Positions 11,648 through 19,718 of a stretch of 32,418 nt of DNA are shown piece by piece. Every line of letters starts with the position of its first letter. Positions within the stretch are counted from its first letter, which is position 1. Below the pieces are notes generated by a model. It had not been told where the DNA came from. It searched no databases and saw only the letters and a list, made by a program, of their open reading frames with translations. A program made the position numbers and the translations under genes. Source of the DNA: Ktedonobacteraceae bacterium (GTDB taxonomy: Bacteria; Chloroflexota; Ktedonobacteria; Ktedonobacterales; Ktedonobacteraceae); contig JADBKA010000025.1 of the NCBI GenBank assembly GCA_014896635.1, positions 1-32,418 of the forward strand, in the 5' to 3' direction.

Positions 11648-11997
11648 AAAAAAACCTCGTCCCCGCAAGGGACGAGGCGCATAAGCACTTCGCGGTACCA
11701 CCCTCGTTGACGTTCATTTGCAGCAACAAAAAGCATGAACGCCCACTCTCAGAGATGCTATCACATCCCTGCCCATATAACGGTGGGCAAGGCCGGTTCG
11801 CTTACTCCACTGCGTGCTTCTCCCTCGTCCCGCTCACAAAACAATGGGAGCCGTCTATGACGTGCTGTTTCAGCGTTCAGCTCAGGAGTGATTTTCGGCG
11901 TGCAGCCGGACGCACTTTCACCAGCCGTGCGATCTCTCCACCGGATTATCAGCGCCTACTCGTCTCCTTCAACACTTTTGATAGATTGGGTCTATTG
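11648..11997 (-). promoter_or_regulatory. T-box riboswitch (Ile specifier) of ileS
   Basis: The leader has all T-box parts. Stem I has AGGAG (11964-11968) pairing with CTCCT, an AGTA loop-E motif, and the specifier codon ATC (Ile) at 11890-11892 followed by A. The T-box sequence AGGGTGGTACCGCG is at 11691-11704; its TGGT bulge would pair with the tRNA 3' end whose discriminator is A, as in tRNA-Ile. The terminator CCTCGTCCC...GGGACGAGG (11655-11677) is followed by seven Us (11648-11654). Uncharged tRNA-Ile should stabilise the antiterminator and switch ileS on. The start of transcription is inferred from an extended -10 at 12004-12012. Confidence 0.96.
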
Positions 11998-12003
11998 CAG
12001 TAT

Positions 12004-12012
12004 AGTATATCA
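12004..12012 (-). promoter_or_regulatory. Extended -10 promoter of the ileS leader
   Basis: TGATATACT on the minus strand is an extended -10 element (TG-N-TATACT). TTGCCA lies only 8 bases upstream, too close to act as the -35. The start near 11997 fits the 5' end of the T-box. Confidence 0.55.
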
Positions 12013-12038
12013 GAAAATGGCAAGTTTGGGGAGTGGGT

Positions 12039-12197
12039 TTACTTTTTTCGCATCGACAGAGCAAAAAACACAGCCATGAGCAGATTCAGGACGATACTGG
12101 CAGGAACGTAGATCCACGCCAGCACGAACGCAATCAGGTAGAGGGGAACCCCCGGTCGGTACTGACGTGTGATGCTCTGCACCGCACTTTCATCCAC
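12039..12197 (-). CDS. Small membrane protein, possibly a TMEM175 C-terminal remnant
   Basis: GTG at 12197 is preceded by AGGGAGG about 10 bases upstream and opens a 52-codon frame. After a short polar start, GVPLYLIAFVLAWIYVPASI and a second hydrophobic run ending in SMRKK predict two short membrane helices. The pattern resembles the last two helices of TMEM175/DUF1211 potassium channel proteins, but the upstream channel parts are missing. It may be a decayed fragment or a genuine small protein. An ATG at 12202 with the same binding site reads a different, unconvincing frame. The gene lies between the uxaA-like terminator and the ileS leader. Confidence 0.4.
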   Translation of the reverse strand: MDESAVQSITRQYRPGVPLYLIAFVLAWIYVPASIVLNLLMAVFFALSMRKK

Positions 12198-12222
12198 TCC
12201 ATTTTGACCTCCCTTTATTTGT

Positions 12223-12255
12223 AAAAAGTGTGCCTGAAGTATAGCTTCAGACACA
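12223..12255 (-). terminator. Intrinsic terminator of the larA-like/uxaA-like operon
   Basis: On the minus strand an 11-bp stem (12245-12255 with 12229-12239, one G-U pair, 5-base loop) is followed by five Us (12223-12227), about 70 bases after the dehydratase stop. Confidence 0.85.
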
Positions 12256-12324
12256 GCGGATGTCACCGGGCAAAAGAAGGGGGAGCACCTGTAGAAATAA
12301 ACAGGCTGAAAGATAGAATGAGTC

Positions 12325-13947
12325 TTACATCGTCGCACCGAGAATCCAGGGCGCGAACTCTTCCTCGCCGACGCCCAGTGCCTCGCTTTTGCTCTCTTTG
12401 CCGCTGGCGACGGCGATGACTTCTTCAAAGATCTGCCTGCCTACTTCCTGCGCGCTCACCCCGTCCAGCACAACGCCGGCGTTGATATCCATATCGCTGA
12501 TCATGTTTTCATAGAGTTGCGTATTGGTAGCAACCTTGATGGAAGGAGCCGGCTTGAACCCAAAGGCCGAGCCGCGTCCTGTCGTGAAGACGACGATATT
12601 GGCACCGCCTGCCACCTGGCCTGTCACGGAGACGGGATCGTAGCCGGGCGTATCCATCACCACGAGACCGCGCTCAGTAATCGGTTCGGCATATCTGTAA
12701 ACGGCATTAAGGGGAGTCGAGCCGCCTTTAGCGATGGCGCCAAGCGATTTCTCGTAGATGGTCGTCAGACCGCCGAGCTTATTGCCGGGTGAAGGGTTGT
12801 TGTCCATCTCCATATCGTTGATCGCCGTGTAGTGCTCCCACCAGCGAATGCGCTCCACAAATTTCTCGCCCACCTCACGACTGCGCGCGCGACGCAAGAG
12901 CATATGTTCCGCACCATAAATTTCGGGCGTTTCGCTGAGTACGGCTGCGCCACCCTGACGTACCAGCTCGTCGGCACAATAGCCGAGCGCGGGATTGGCG
13001 GTGACACCGCTCCAGCCGTCGCTGCCACCACATTGCAGCGCCAGTACCAGCTCGGAGACAGGAATCGGTTCACGCTTCACATCGTTAACGCGCGGCAACA
13101 GTTCACCGATGATGCGCGCGCCCTCTTCGACGGTGCGCGTAATGCCATAGCTCTCCTGGATGGTCAGGAAGAGCGGCTGTTTCCAGTTCTGCTCCGCATT
13201 GAGATGAGTGGCCTCGATCATCTCTCGGATCTGATTACTCTCGCAACCCAGACCAACAATCAAATAAGCGCCAACATTGGCATGCACTGCCATACCCGCC
13301 AGCACGCGCTGTAACTGCTCTAAAGCCTCGCCGCCGATGCGCAGGCCACAGCCGCTTTTGTGCGTCAGACCGATCACGCCATCAATATTGGGATAATCGC
13401 GTAGCACTTCCGGTCCGAAGCGGCGCTCGATAAAGCGCACAGTCGAGGCCGAACAGTTGACGGAGCTGATCACGGCGATATAGTTGCGCGTGGCAGCTTT
13501 GCCGTCTGGACGCCTGTAGCCCATGAAAGTACGGCGCTGCTCAGGTGGCACGAAATCGACGGGACGCACATCGACGCCGTAGGCATAGTCTTGCCTGAGT
13601 TCGCCAACCGCCAGATTATGCGTATGTACGGGCGAGCCGGCTTCAATGGGCTGCGTGGCAAAACCAATGATCGAGCCGTAGCGCCGCACAGGCTGGCCCT
13701 CAGCAATAGCGTGCAGGGAGACTTTATGCCCGGCAGGAACGAGCTGCTTCACTTCGATTTTGTCCTCACCGCCAGGAATTTCGCCGGGGAGTTGCAGCAC
13801 TATACCACGATTCAGAGGGAAACGAGCAATGGCAACATCATCTGCGGGATTCAGCAAAACCGCGACTTCCTTTAAAGCAACCGGCTTACCGCCTGGTACA
13901 GCACTCCTGGCAATGGAATGAAATGGCAGCGTCTGCTTGCTCTCCAT
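12325..13947 (-). CDS. UxaA-family altronate/galactarate-type dehydratase
   Basis: A 540-residue sugar-acid dehydratase that should convert a hexonate or hexarate to its 2-keto-3-deoxy product. Residues about 30-110 form the small SAF-type N-terminal domain found in UxaA/GarD. The large domain begins at FMGYRRPDGKAATRNYIAVI and contains VNCSAST, THKSGCG, GLGCESNQ and LQCGGSDGWSGVTANPALG, the Cys-rich motifs that bind the catalytic iron in this family. GGAG precedes the ATG. It follows a LarA-like gene by 23 bases and is surely cotranscribed with it. Altronate, galactarate or a related acid are all possible substrates; the partner suggests that a C2-epimerised acid is fed into the dehydratase. 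Confidence 0.88.
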   Translation of the reverse strand: MESKQTLPFHSIARSAVPGGKPVALKEVAVLLNPADDVAIARFPLNRGIVLQLPGEIPGGEDKIEVKQLVPAGHKVSLHAIAEGQPVRRYGSIIGFATQPIEAGSPVHTHNLAVGELRQDYAYGVDVRPVDFVPPEQRRTFMGYRRPDGKAATRNYIAVISSVNCSASTVRFIERRFGPEVLRDYPNIDGVIGLTHKSGCGLRIGGEALEQLQRVLAGMAVHANVGAYLIVGLGCESNQIREMIEATHLNAEQNWKQPLFLTIQESYGITRTVEEGARIIGELLPRVNDVKREPIPVSELVLALQCGGSDGWSGVTANPALGYCADELVRQGGAAVLSETPEIYGAEHMLLRRARSREVGEKFVERIRWWEHYTAINDMEMDNNPSPGNKLGGLTTIYEKSLGAIAKGGSTPLNAVYRYAEPITERGLVVMDTPGYDPVSVTGQVAGGANIVVFTTGRGSAFGFKPAPSIKVATNTQLYENMISDMDINAGVVLDGVSAQEVGRQIFEEVIAVASGKESKSEALGVGEEEFAPWILGATM

Positions 13948-13970
13948 GACCTCTGTCTCCTTTCAAAGGA

Positions 13971-15299
13971 CTACGCAAATTGCATCTTGACCGCTGAGAA
14001 CGGCGGAAGTGATCCGTCGGGCAGGAAAGTGAATAGCTGAGGCTGGCCCAGAACCTCAACCGAGCTGCCAGGGCGAAGATGATCGAGACTGTTACGGCTC
14101 GCCAGGACATACTCCAGGCGCAAGGTACTCTCAATACGGGCAACCTGGACACGGGTAAAATCGGGAAGGCCAGCACTGCGAATAGCAGCGGCGATGGCTT
14201 CGCGGTCGGTTTCCAGCGTAATCGGTATTTTCCCAGCCTCCATAGCGATGACGCCGGAAGTCAGGCAATTAATGTAAACCGCCTGGCTATTCAGGTGATC
14301 GAGCAGACGCGCGGGAATGAAATCGGCCAGGCCGAGACCAATGGCATTGCCGTGCGATTCTTCGGTCACATCGAGCACGACGATATTAGTGATACGCGCC
14401 GCGGTCGGCTTCTGCTCTTTACTACAGCGCATACGCCCGATAATATTGGTATCCATGCCGGCGCCGCTGATATTCTTGCCGAGTTTATCGACCACCAGCA
14501 CATCCAGATCATCCCAGGGCAGGCGCGCCATCATCGCTTTCGCCTTATCCGTCAATTGCTGCTCCCGCTCACCGCCGATCTCTTCCGGTGCAAGCATAGT
14601 TATTTCTGCTACCTCGTCAAAAGCGTTTTCGATCACGGCCAGCCCGCCGAGAATGGCGGCATGCGCCACCGCGAATTTCGCCACTTCGGGAACGTAGTGA
14701 GCCAGACCCTCGACTCCCCAGGAATGCACGGTTATTGCTCCGGCATGCTTGCCCAGGCCAATAGCGATCATCTTTGAGATGCCGCTCTCGACCGGCGCGC
14801 TGAAATCAGTATGCGGCTTGAGACGGTTCACGACAATGATGCCATCGGCAGCATGAGCAGCGCGATCAATATGCACTGGCATACCGGCGGGTAGCTCGCC
14901 AAGCACATCGACTTCGAGCGAGGAGATAACAGGCGCTCCCATTGCCGTTTCGGTCACGCCAAGACTGGCAAGCACTGCCCGCTGTCCTTCCGGCGTGGCC
15001 CCACCATGACTGCCCATCGCGGGAATAATAAACGGCTCGGCCCCATAACGGCGCAACGCTCCTACCAGCGCCCTGACAATCGTGGCAATCTCAGCCACGC
15101 CACGACTGCCAACGGCAATGGCTATACGTGTACCACGCTGAATCTTCGTGGGAATATCCGAGGCATCCAGGGCAGATGCAACTGCCGCCGGGATGTCCTC
15201 AACACGCGGGCGCGGGAAACGCTGGCGTAGCAGGACCATCTCAGGGAACGGCACAGTTTTTAAAAGACCGGCAGTGTCTTGAAAAGGACGGAATGCCAT
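13971..15299 (-). CDS. LarA-like (DUF2088) nickel-pincer racemase/epimerase family protein
   Basis: 442 residues matching the lactate racemase catalytic family. LarA uses a nickel-pincer nucleotide linked to a Lys to invert the carbon next to a carboxylate by hydride transfer. Matching positions are visible: GSHGG (His98), KPHTDF (His163), ESGISKM (Lys176, the expected cofactor-anchoring Lys) and GKHAGA (His185), with His192 close by. The N-terminal DGxRP motif of true LarA is replaced by GSRGV, so the substrate is probably not lactate. CCGGAGG lies 7 bases before the ATG. As first gene of an operon with a UxaA-type dehydratase, it most likely epimerises a sugar acid, as the LarA homologue D-gluconate epimerase does. 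The cofactor genes larB, larC and larE are not in the window. Confidence 0.82.
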   Translation of the reverse strand: MAFRPFQDTAGLLKTVPFPEMVLLRQRFPRPRVEDIPAAVASALDASDIPTKIQRGTRIAIAVGSRGVAEIATIVRALVGALRRYGAEPFIIPAMGSHGGATPEGQRAVLASLGVTETAMGAPVISSLEVDVLGELPAGMPVHIDRAAHAADGIIVVNRLKPHTDFSAPVESGISKMIAIGLGKHAGAITVHSWGVEGLAHYVPEVAKFAVAHAAILGGLAVIENAFDEVAEITMLAPEEIGGEREQQLTDKAKAMMARLPWDDLDVLVVDKLGKNISGAGMDTNIIGRMRCSKEQKPTAARITNIVVLDVTEESHGNAIGLGLADFIPARLLDHLNSQAVYINCLTSGVIAMEAGKIPITLETDREAIAAAIRSAGLPDFTRVQVARIESTLRLEYVLASRNSLDHLRPGSSVEVLGQPQLFTFLPDGSLPPFSAVKMQFA

Positions 15300-15576
15300 C
15301 AGAGAACCTCCGGGGCAACATCAGCAAAGGCTTTCTGTATCCCACCAGGGAATATGTCGCCTTGCATCTCGATAGCTACAATATATTGCTTTATTTACAT
15401 AATATCACAATCTCGGCGCAAGCTCTCGTTCAGATGGTATCCCCCATAGGCATAGACTGAACGGAAATATGGAGAGAAGGGGAAAGGGAGCTGACCCTCT
15501 AAAATTACCACCTATGGGGCCGCCCCTACGTTTATTATGTAATGGGTATTCGTTTTTTTGATTTGAAAGGATCTTT

Positions 15577-16836
15577 ATGCGCATACTGGTACTGAACGCC
15601 GGCTCCAGTTCACAGAAGTGTAAACTCTACGCCATCGACGATCACGCCACCACCCTGCCAGAGCATCCGTCTCAGCCGCTCTGGGAAGCTACTGCTGACT
15701 GGACCAAAGAACGAGATGGCGCAGAACTGCGTGTAAGCACCATTCACGGCAAGCAACACGAAGAAGATTTCCCCGTTGATTCGCGCATTCCCGTGATCGA
15801 GCGTATGTTGAGAACGCTATGGAAGGGCAAGACAAAAGTGATTGAGCGTCCTTCTGATATCGCTATCATCGGACATCGCATCGTACACGGCGGCCTGCGC
15901 ACGCAGGCGACCGCGCTGATCACGCCGGCGGTGAAGCAGGAGATTCAATGGCTTGCCGCATTTGCTCCTCTGCACAATCCTGCCAGCCTCGAAGGAATCG
16001 AAGCCTGTGAGCGCGTCCTGGGCCGTATCCCCCAGGCCACTGTCTTTGATACAGCTTTCCACAGCCAGTTCCCCCCGGAAGTTGCCGTCTATCCCGGTCC
16101 GTATTCCTGGTTTGAGCAGGGCATCCGCCACTACGGCTTTCACGGCATCAGCCATCAATACTGTGCCAGGCGCAGCGCCCAGATTCTGGGACGGGAACTG
16201 TCATCCTTGCGTATCGTCAACTGCCACCTGGGTAACGGCTGCTCGCTCGCCGCCATTAAAGACGGCCATAGCATCGACACAACAATGGGCTTCACGCCCC
16301 TGGACGGCCTGATGATGGGCAGCCGCAGCGGTTCCATCGACCCCAGTATTCTTATCTACTTGCAGCGCACAAAAGGCTATAGCGCCGATCAACTCGATGA
16401 GATCCTGAACAAGGAATCGGGTCTCAAAGGCATCTCCGGCGTCTCCAGCGACCTGCGCCAGGTTTTGCAAGCCATTGAGAATGGCAACGAGCGGGCCAGG
16501 CTCGCGCTCGATATCTACATCTACCGCCTGCGCTACTTCATTGGCGCGATGATCGCCTCGCTTGGCGGCATCGATGTGCTGACGTTTACAGGCGGCGTGG
16601 GAGAGAACGCAGCCCAGGTACGAGCGCGCACATGCGAAGCCTTTGGTTTTCTCAATCTCAAACTTGACCCGCAAAAAAACGCGGCTTCTCCCGCCGACCA
16701 GGATATCGCTGCTCCCGATTCGTCTGTGCGCGTGCTGATCGTCCATACCGAGGAAGACTGGGAAATCGCCCGCGAATGCTGGCACTTGCTCAAACGCGAG
16801 AGCATTCCCACCATCGGTTCCACTCGCCTGTACTGA
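15577..16836 (+). CDS. ackA: Acetate kinase
   Basis: Reversible phosphotransfer between ATP/acetate and ADP/acetyl-phosphate. The 419 residues carry the standard motifs: NAGSSSQKCKLY at the N-terminus (phosphate-binding Asn and Ser), FDTAFH with the catalytic Asp, HYGFHGISH, NCHLGNGCSLAA, GFTPLDGLMMGSRSGSIDP and FTGGVGENA. AAGGA lies before the ATG. No phosphotransacetylase gene is adjacent, so the partner must be elsewhere or a phosphoketolase route may feed it. A stretch around 15513-15523 upstream holds a GGGG-CCG-CCCC inverted repeat; no convincing promoter was identified in the 277-base gap. Confidence 0.96.
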   Translation: MRILVLNAGSSSQKCKLYAIDDHATTLPEHPSQPLWEATADWTKERDGAELRVSTIHGKQHEEDFPVDSRIPVIERMLRTLWKGKTKVIERPSDIAIIGHRIVHGGLRTQATALITPAVKQEIQWLAAFAPLHNPASLEGIEACERVLGRIPQATVFDTAFHSQFPPEVAVYPGPYSWFEQGIRHYGFHGISHQYCARRSAQILGRELSSLRIVNCHLGNGCSLAAIKDGHSIDTTMGFTPLDGLMMGSRSGSIDPSILIYLQRTKGYSADQLDEILNKESGLKGISGVSSDLRQVLQAIENGNERARLALDIYIYRLRYFIGAMIASLGGIDVLTFTGGVGENAAQVRARTCEAFGFLNLKLDPQKNAASPADQDIAAPDSSVRVLIVHTEEDWEIARECWHLLKRESIPTIGSTRLY

Positions 16837-16973
16837 GCAGGCCGATGCCGTAAAGCAAGCTCATGAAACTACCTGGGCCAGTCGTTCGTGCTTATATCAG
16901 CGACGAGGGAGGAATATGTATTGCGCTAGTTGATAGCAACAGAGATATTCAACAGGAAGGGAGGAGCACATAC

Positions 16974-17753
16974 ATGGTAAAACTGCCGACCTGGAACTCA
17001 ACACAGGCTGATACAATCAAGGAGTCGGGCGATAAGGCTCGTCACAAAGCGCAAAGGACGTATACGACGGCCAGGAATGCCGCCCAGGCCACTTACGAGA
17101 CAACCAGAGATACGGCCCTGCGCACTTACGCCAATGTACAGAGCAATATGCAGTCCACTGTGCGTAAAGCGTCGCTGGCTATCGCCGCTCTCCTCGGCCT
17201 GCTCCAGGGCCAGTTAAGCTATAATCGCAAAAAGCGCGGCAGGAACTGGAAAAAGATTCGTAAGCAGACCCAGAAGAACTTGCGCTTCCTGCAAGGCACC
17301 GTCCAGGATACGATTCAACCCGCCTGGTCTAAAACTCAAGACGCCATCCAGACAGGCATGGGTACAGCCCAGGCGCTTTTTACAAAGCAGGCGCGCAGCG
17401 CCCAGGAGAATCTGCGCAAGGCGCAGGAGAATCTCAAAGCCATGCAGGCTGCCCTGCAAGAAAATCTCAGTACCGGCATGACCACCGCCCAGACGCTGCT
17501 CAGCAGGGGGTCTCGCCAGGCTCAGCAGAATCTCTCACAGGCAGCTTCCAGCGCCAGAGATCTCGGAGATACACTCCAGAAGCAATTTGTACGCTACCAG
17601 CGCAGACGCCAGAGAGCGCGCACACTCTTCCGTTGGGGTCTGATCGCAGGGATAGTCGTGGCCTTGCTCTACACGCCTGTTCCAGGCTCCGAAGTTCGCC
17701 GCCGCATCGCCGAGCAGTGGCAGCGCTATCGCAGCTACTTCGGGCTGGCATAG
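16974..17753 (+). CDS. Coiled-coil, YtxH/LEA-like single-pass membrane protein
   Basis: ATG at 16974 has GGGAGGAG 8 bases upstream and is preferred over the in-frame ATG at 16863, which adds 37 unlikely residues. The 259-residue product is rich in Ala, Gln, Thr, Arg and Lys. It has long helical repeats such as AQENLRKAQENLKAMQ, as in LEA-like or apolipoprotein-like proteins. A short hydrophobic helix (about residues 58-67, ASLAIAALLGLL) lies in the N-terminal half, and a clear membrane helix GLIAGIVVALLYTPVPG near 223-239 is followed by EVRRRIAEQW. This is the pattern of YtxH-type stress proteins, with the membrane end at the C-terminus here. It may be an envelope or desiccation stress protein. 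It is followed by a good terminator. Confidence 0.7.
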   Translation: MVKLPTWNSTQADTIKESGDKARHKAQRTYTTARNAAQATYETTRDTALRTYANVQSNMQSTVRKASLAIAALLGLLQGQLSYNRKKRGRNWKKIRKQTQKNLRFLQGTVQDTIQPAWSKTQDAIQTGMGTAQALFTKQARSAQENLRKAQENLKAMQAALQENLSTGMTTAQTLLSRGSRQAQQNLSQAASSARDLGDTLQKQFVRYQRRRQRARTLFRWGLIAGIVVALLYTPVPGSEVRRRIAEQWQRYRSYFGLA

Positions 17754-17775
17754 GACAGAACCGGCACACAACCGA

Positions 17776-17815
17776 TGGCAGGAAGGGAGCAACTCTTCCT
17801 GCCACTTTTCTTTTC
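17776..17815 (+). terminator. Intrinsic terminator of the coiled-coil gene
   Basis: TGGCAGGAAG (17776-17785) pairs perfectly with CTTCCTGCCA (17795-17804) around a 9-base loop, followed by CTTTTCTTTTCT. It lies 22 bases after the stop codon. Confidence 0.88.
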
Positions 17816-17867
17816 TGAAGAGATACTTCGTTGAAGATACAACGAGTACAACGAGATGTACCCCTGC

Positions 17868-18491
17868 TCAGTTCCCCTGTAGTTGCATGCTTAACGTTTT
17901 ACGCAGCAGCACTTTGGCACGATGGAAATAGGTCTTCGCCGTCGCTTCAGGCATGTCAAGTATTCTACCAATCTCGGCAAAACTCAATTGAGAAATGTAA
18001 CGCGACAGCACCACCGCCCGAAACTTCGGCGGCAAAGACTGAATCGCCTGCTGTAACAGCCGCTGGAGATCCTGGCACTCCATCAGTTCATCTGGAGAAA
18101 GGCCAGGATCAGGTATATCTGCTGGCGAAAGCCCCTCTCCACGATTATTCTCCGACTCAAGCTGCGAGAAATGGATGGCATACCTGCGCCGGCGCCTGAG
18201 TTCATCCACGCAACAGTTACGAGCAACACGAAATAGCCAGGACTTGAACGGCTCAGCGGTTCCCAGTTTCGGCAGTGAGGTATAAAAGCGCAGGGATACT
18301 TGCTGGAGTATATCACAGGCCTGGTCATAATCACCCAGAAACCTGTAAATAAAGTTGAACAAGGGGGCACTATAACGTCTTACGAGGACTTCAAACGCTC
18401 TCTGGTCTCCATCCAGTGTGAGGCGCGCTAAAAGGGCGTCAGACATTGAGATATCAGGCGATGGATCACCTGGGAGCTTTTGAATATGCAC
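17868..18491 (-). CDS. ECF-type RNA polymerase sigma factor, no adjacent anti-sigma
   Basis: 207 residues with the two ECF domains. Sigma-2 (about 20-100) includes FEVLVRRYSAPLFNFIYRFL and FKSWLFRVARNCCVDELRRR. Sigma-4 (about 145-205) includes LPPKFRAVVLSRYISQLSFA and a helix-turn-helix EIGRILDMPEATAKTYFHRA. GTG at 18491 has AGGAGG 6 bases upstream. It should redirect RNA polymerase to a stress regulon. Unlike most ECF genes it has no membrane anti-sigma gene in the same unit: downstream is a convergent coiled-coil gene, upstream a repeat and the end of the heptose operon. The upstream AT-rich region carries repeated motifs that could be its own control site. Confidence 0.93.
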   Translation of the reverse strand: MHIQKLPGDPSPDISMSDALLARLTLDGDQRAFEVLVRRYSAPLFNFIYRFLGDYDQACDILQQVSLRFYTSLPKLGTAEPFKSWLFRVARNCCVDELRRRRRYAIHFSQLESENNRGEGLSPADIPDPGLSPDELMECQDLQRLLQQAIQSLPPKFRAVVLSRYISQLSFAEIGRILDMPEATAKTYFHRAKVLLRKTLSMQLQGN

Positions 18492-18579
18492 TGATGACCT
18501 CCTGTTTCGATTTCTAATACGGGTTGCTTGCTTCCTCAGTTGTCCCTTCCCTAATAGCTTATCTTTTTATTGAAAGAAT

Positions 18580-18622
18580 TACAATAGAATTTCTATTCAT
18601 AAAATCTCTACAATAAATTTCT
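18580..18622. promoter_or_regulatory. Direct and inverted repeats upstream of the ECF sigma gene
   Basis: TACAATAGAATTTCT starts at 18580 and TACAATAAATTTCT at 18609, a 29-base (about three helical turns) direct repeat differing by one inserted base. The first copy includes the palindrome AATAGAA-T-TTCTATT (18583-18597). The location 90-130 bases before the sigma start suggests an operator or promoter area. Confidence 0.45.
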
Positions 18623-18680
18623 GTGATAAATAGTGAAGCATTGGCTGTATTCTGGAGAGAACAGGCTGAAAAGCTGATCA

Positions 18681-18734
18681 GGGGACACCCCCGAACCCCC
18701 GCCAGGAGGGCGAGCGCCCTCCTGGACCTCCCTT
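18681..18734. repeat. GC-rich interspersed repeat, copy 1 (most complete)
   Basis: Begins GGGGACACCCCCGAACCCCC and contains a perfect palindrome, CCAGGAGGGCG-AG-CGCCCTCCTGG (18702-18725), then ACCTCCCTT. Related copies lie at 21490-21546 and 22641-22660. It sits between the heptose operon end and the ECF gene. Apart from this repeat and the AT-rich control region, 18492-18770 holds no gene. Confidence 0.75.
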
Positions 18735-18770
18735 ATGCCTGGTTAGCGGATTACCAGTTATTCAGGTTAA

Positions 18771-19715
18771 TCAGGCATGTTCAAGGCGCCGTAGTTCGAT
18801 CTTGCCATTGCGCACGCGCACCGCAAAGGTTGGTTGCGCGTATACCGCCGGGCTGTTTGCCACACTGCCGTCTCGCAGATGGAAGCCGGAATTGTGCCAG
18901 GGACAATAGATAATCCCATTTTCGCAGCGTCCTTCATCCAGCGGCCCTCCCAGATGTGAACAGGTCGCGGCCAGCGCATAGATCGTCGAACCATCGCGGT
19001 ACAGGACTGCTGGAATGCCTCCCGCCTCGACGCGCGTCAATCTGTTGGGTTGCAGGTCTTTCTCGTCCATCACCGTCACAAAATCATCGGCGCCGCCTTC
19101 CCATGCCACATGATTGACACCTACACCCGAAGAGAGAGACAGCTCACCGCCTAGATACGCAGCGTAGAGCGAAAGGGCATAAGCGGTGGTTGAGAATGCA
19201 ATTGCGCTACGACGCTGGCCTGCCAGGCGTAAAATAGCCGAAGTGAGATTCAGTACGCTGGCGCTGCTGTTGAGCAGCGCATGTAGCATGCCGGTCCGCT
19301 GCTCCGGGCCATCCGTATCGACCCACTGTGTCGCGCCGGTTACAGCCGAGCCAGCAGCGCCGGCCAGTCCAAGCCAGAGCGTCATGTCAGAGCCGCGCTC
19401 CAGCGATTCATCTTCGTCAACCAGCCAGGCCAGGTCGAGCATTGTTGTCGCGGTCCACGCGCCCAGTGGCACCGTCACCAGCACCGGATGCAGCACATGA
19501 CCGAACCAGACACCGTTGAGAAAATCCTTGATCCTGTAGGCGGGCTTGTCCGGCTGACCGTATAGTTTCGCTATCCAGCCTTGCAATGGCTTCGACAGCT
19601 TATCGAGCCAGGCCATGCGCGCCACGAGCCTCCCACTGAGCGAGCGAATGGGAGGACTGATGGGAGGCGTTTCTATCCAGCTCGTCGTCGGCAGCGTTGT
19701 TTCTTTTGTCGTCAT
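18771..19715 (-). CDS. DUF2231 membrane domain fused to a Rieske [2Fe-2S] domain
   Basis: 314 residues. The first part (about 65-190) is a DUF2231-type four-helix membrane module with HVLHPVLVTVPLGAW at its start. The C-terminal part (about 212-310) is a Rieske ferredoxin domain with CSHLGG (Cys252, His254) and CPWHNSGF (Cys271, His274), all four cluster ligands intact. It should be a membrane-bound electron-transfer protein, and the fusion is common in actinobacterial and Chloroflexota genomes. Its ribosome binding site overlaps the end of the methyltransferase gene (3-base gap), so it is cotranscribed with the heptose genes. A role in modifying a glycan or lipid is possible but unproven. 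Confidence 0.88.
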   Translation of the reverse strand: MTTKETTLPTTSWIETPPISPPIRSLSGRLVARMAWLDKLSKPLQGWIAKLYGQPDKPAYRIKDFLNGVWFGHVLHPVLVTVPLGAWTATTMLDLAWLVDEDESLERGSDMTLWLGLAGAAGSAVTGATQWVDTDGPEQRTGMLHALLNSSASVLNLTSAILRLAGQRRSAIAFSTTAYALSLYAAYLGGELSLSSGVGVNHVAWEGGADDFVTVMDEKDLQPNRLTRVEAGGIPAVLYRDGSTIYALAATCSHLGGPLDEGRCENGIIYCPWHNSGFHLRDGSVANSPAVYAQPTFAVRVRNGKIELRRLEHA

Positions 19716-19718
19716 TGC

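Noticed and set aside
14079..14777. Plus-strand open frame of 232 codons
   Set aside because: Antisense to the LarA-like gene, with no ribosome binding site of note and no domain.
18702..18725. The perfect 11-bp palindrome considered as an intrinsic terminator of the heptose operon
   Set aside because: There is no U-run on the minus-strand exit, and related sequence recurs inside the operon, so it is better called part of an interspersed repeat.
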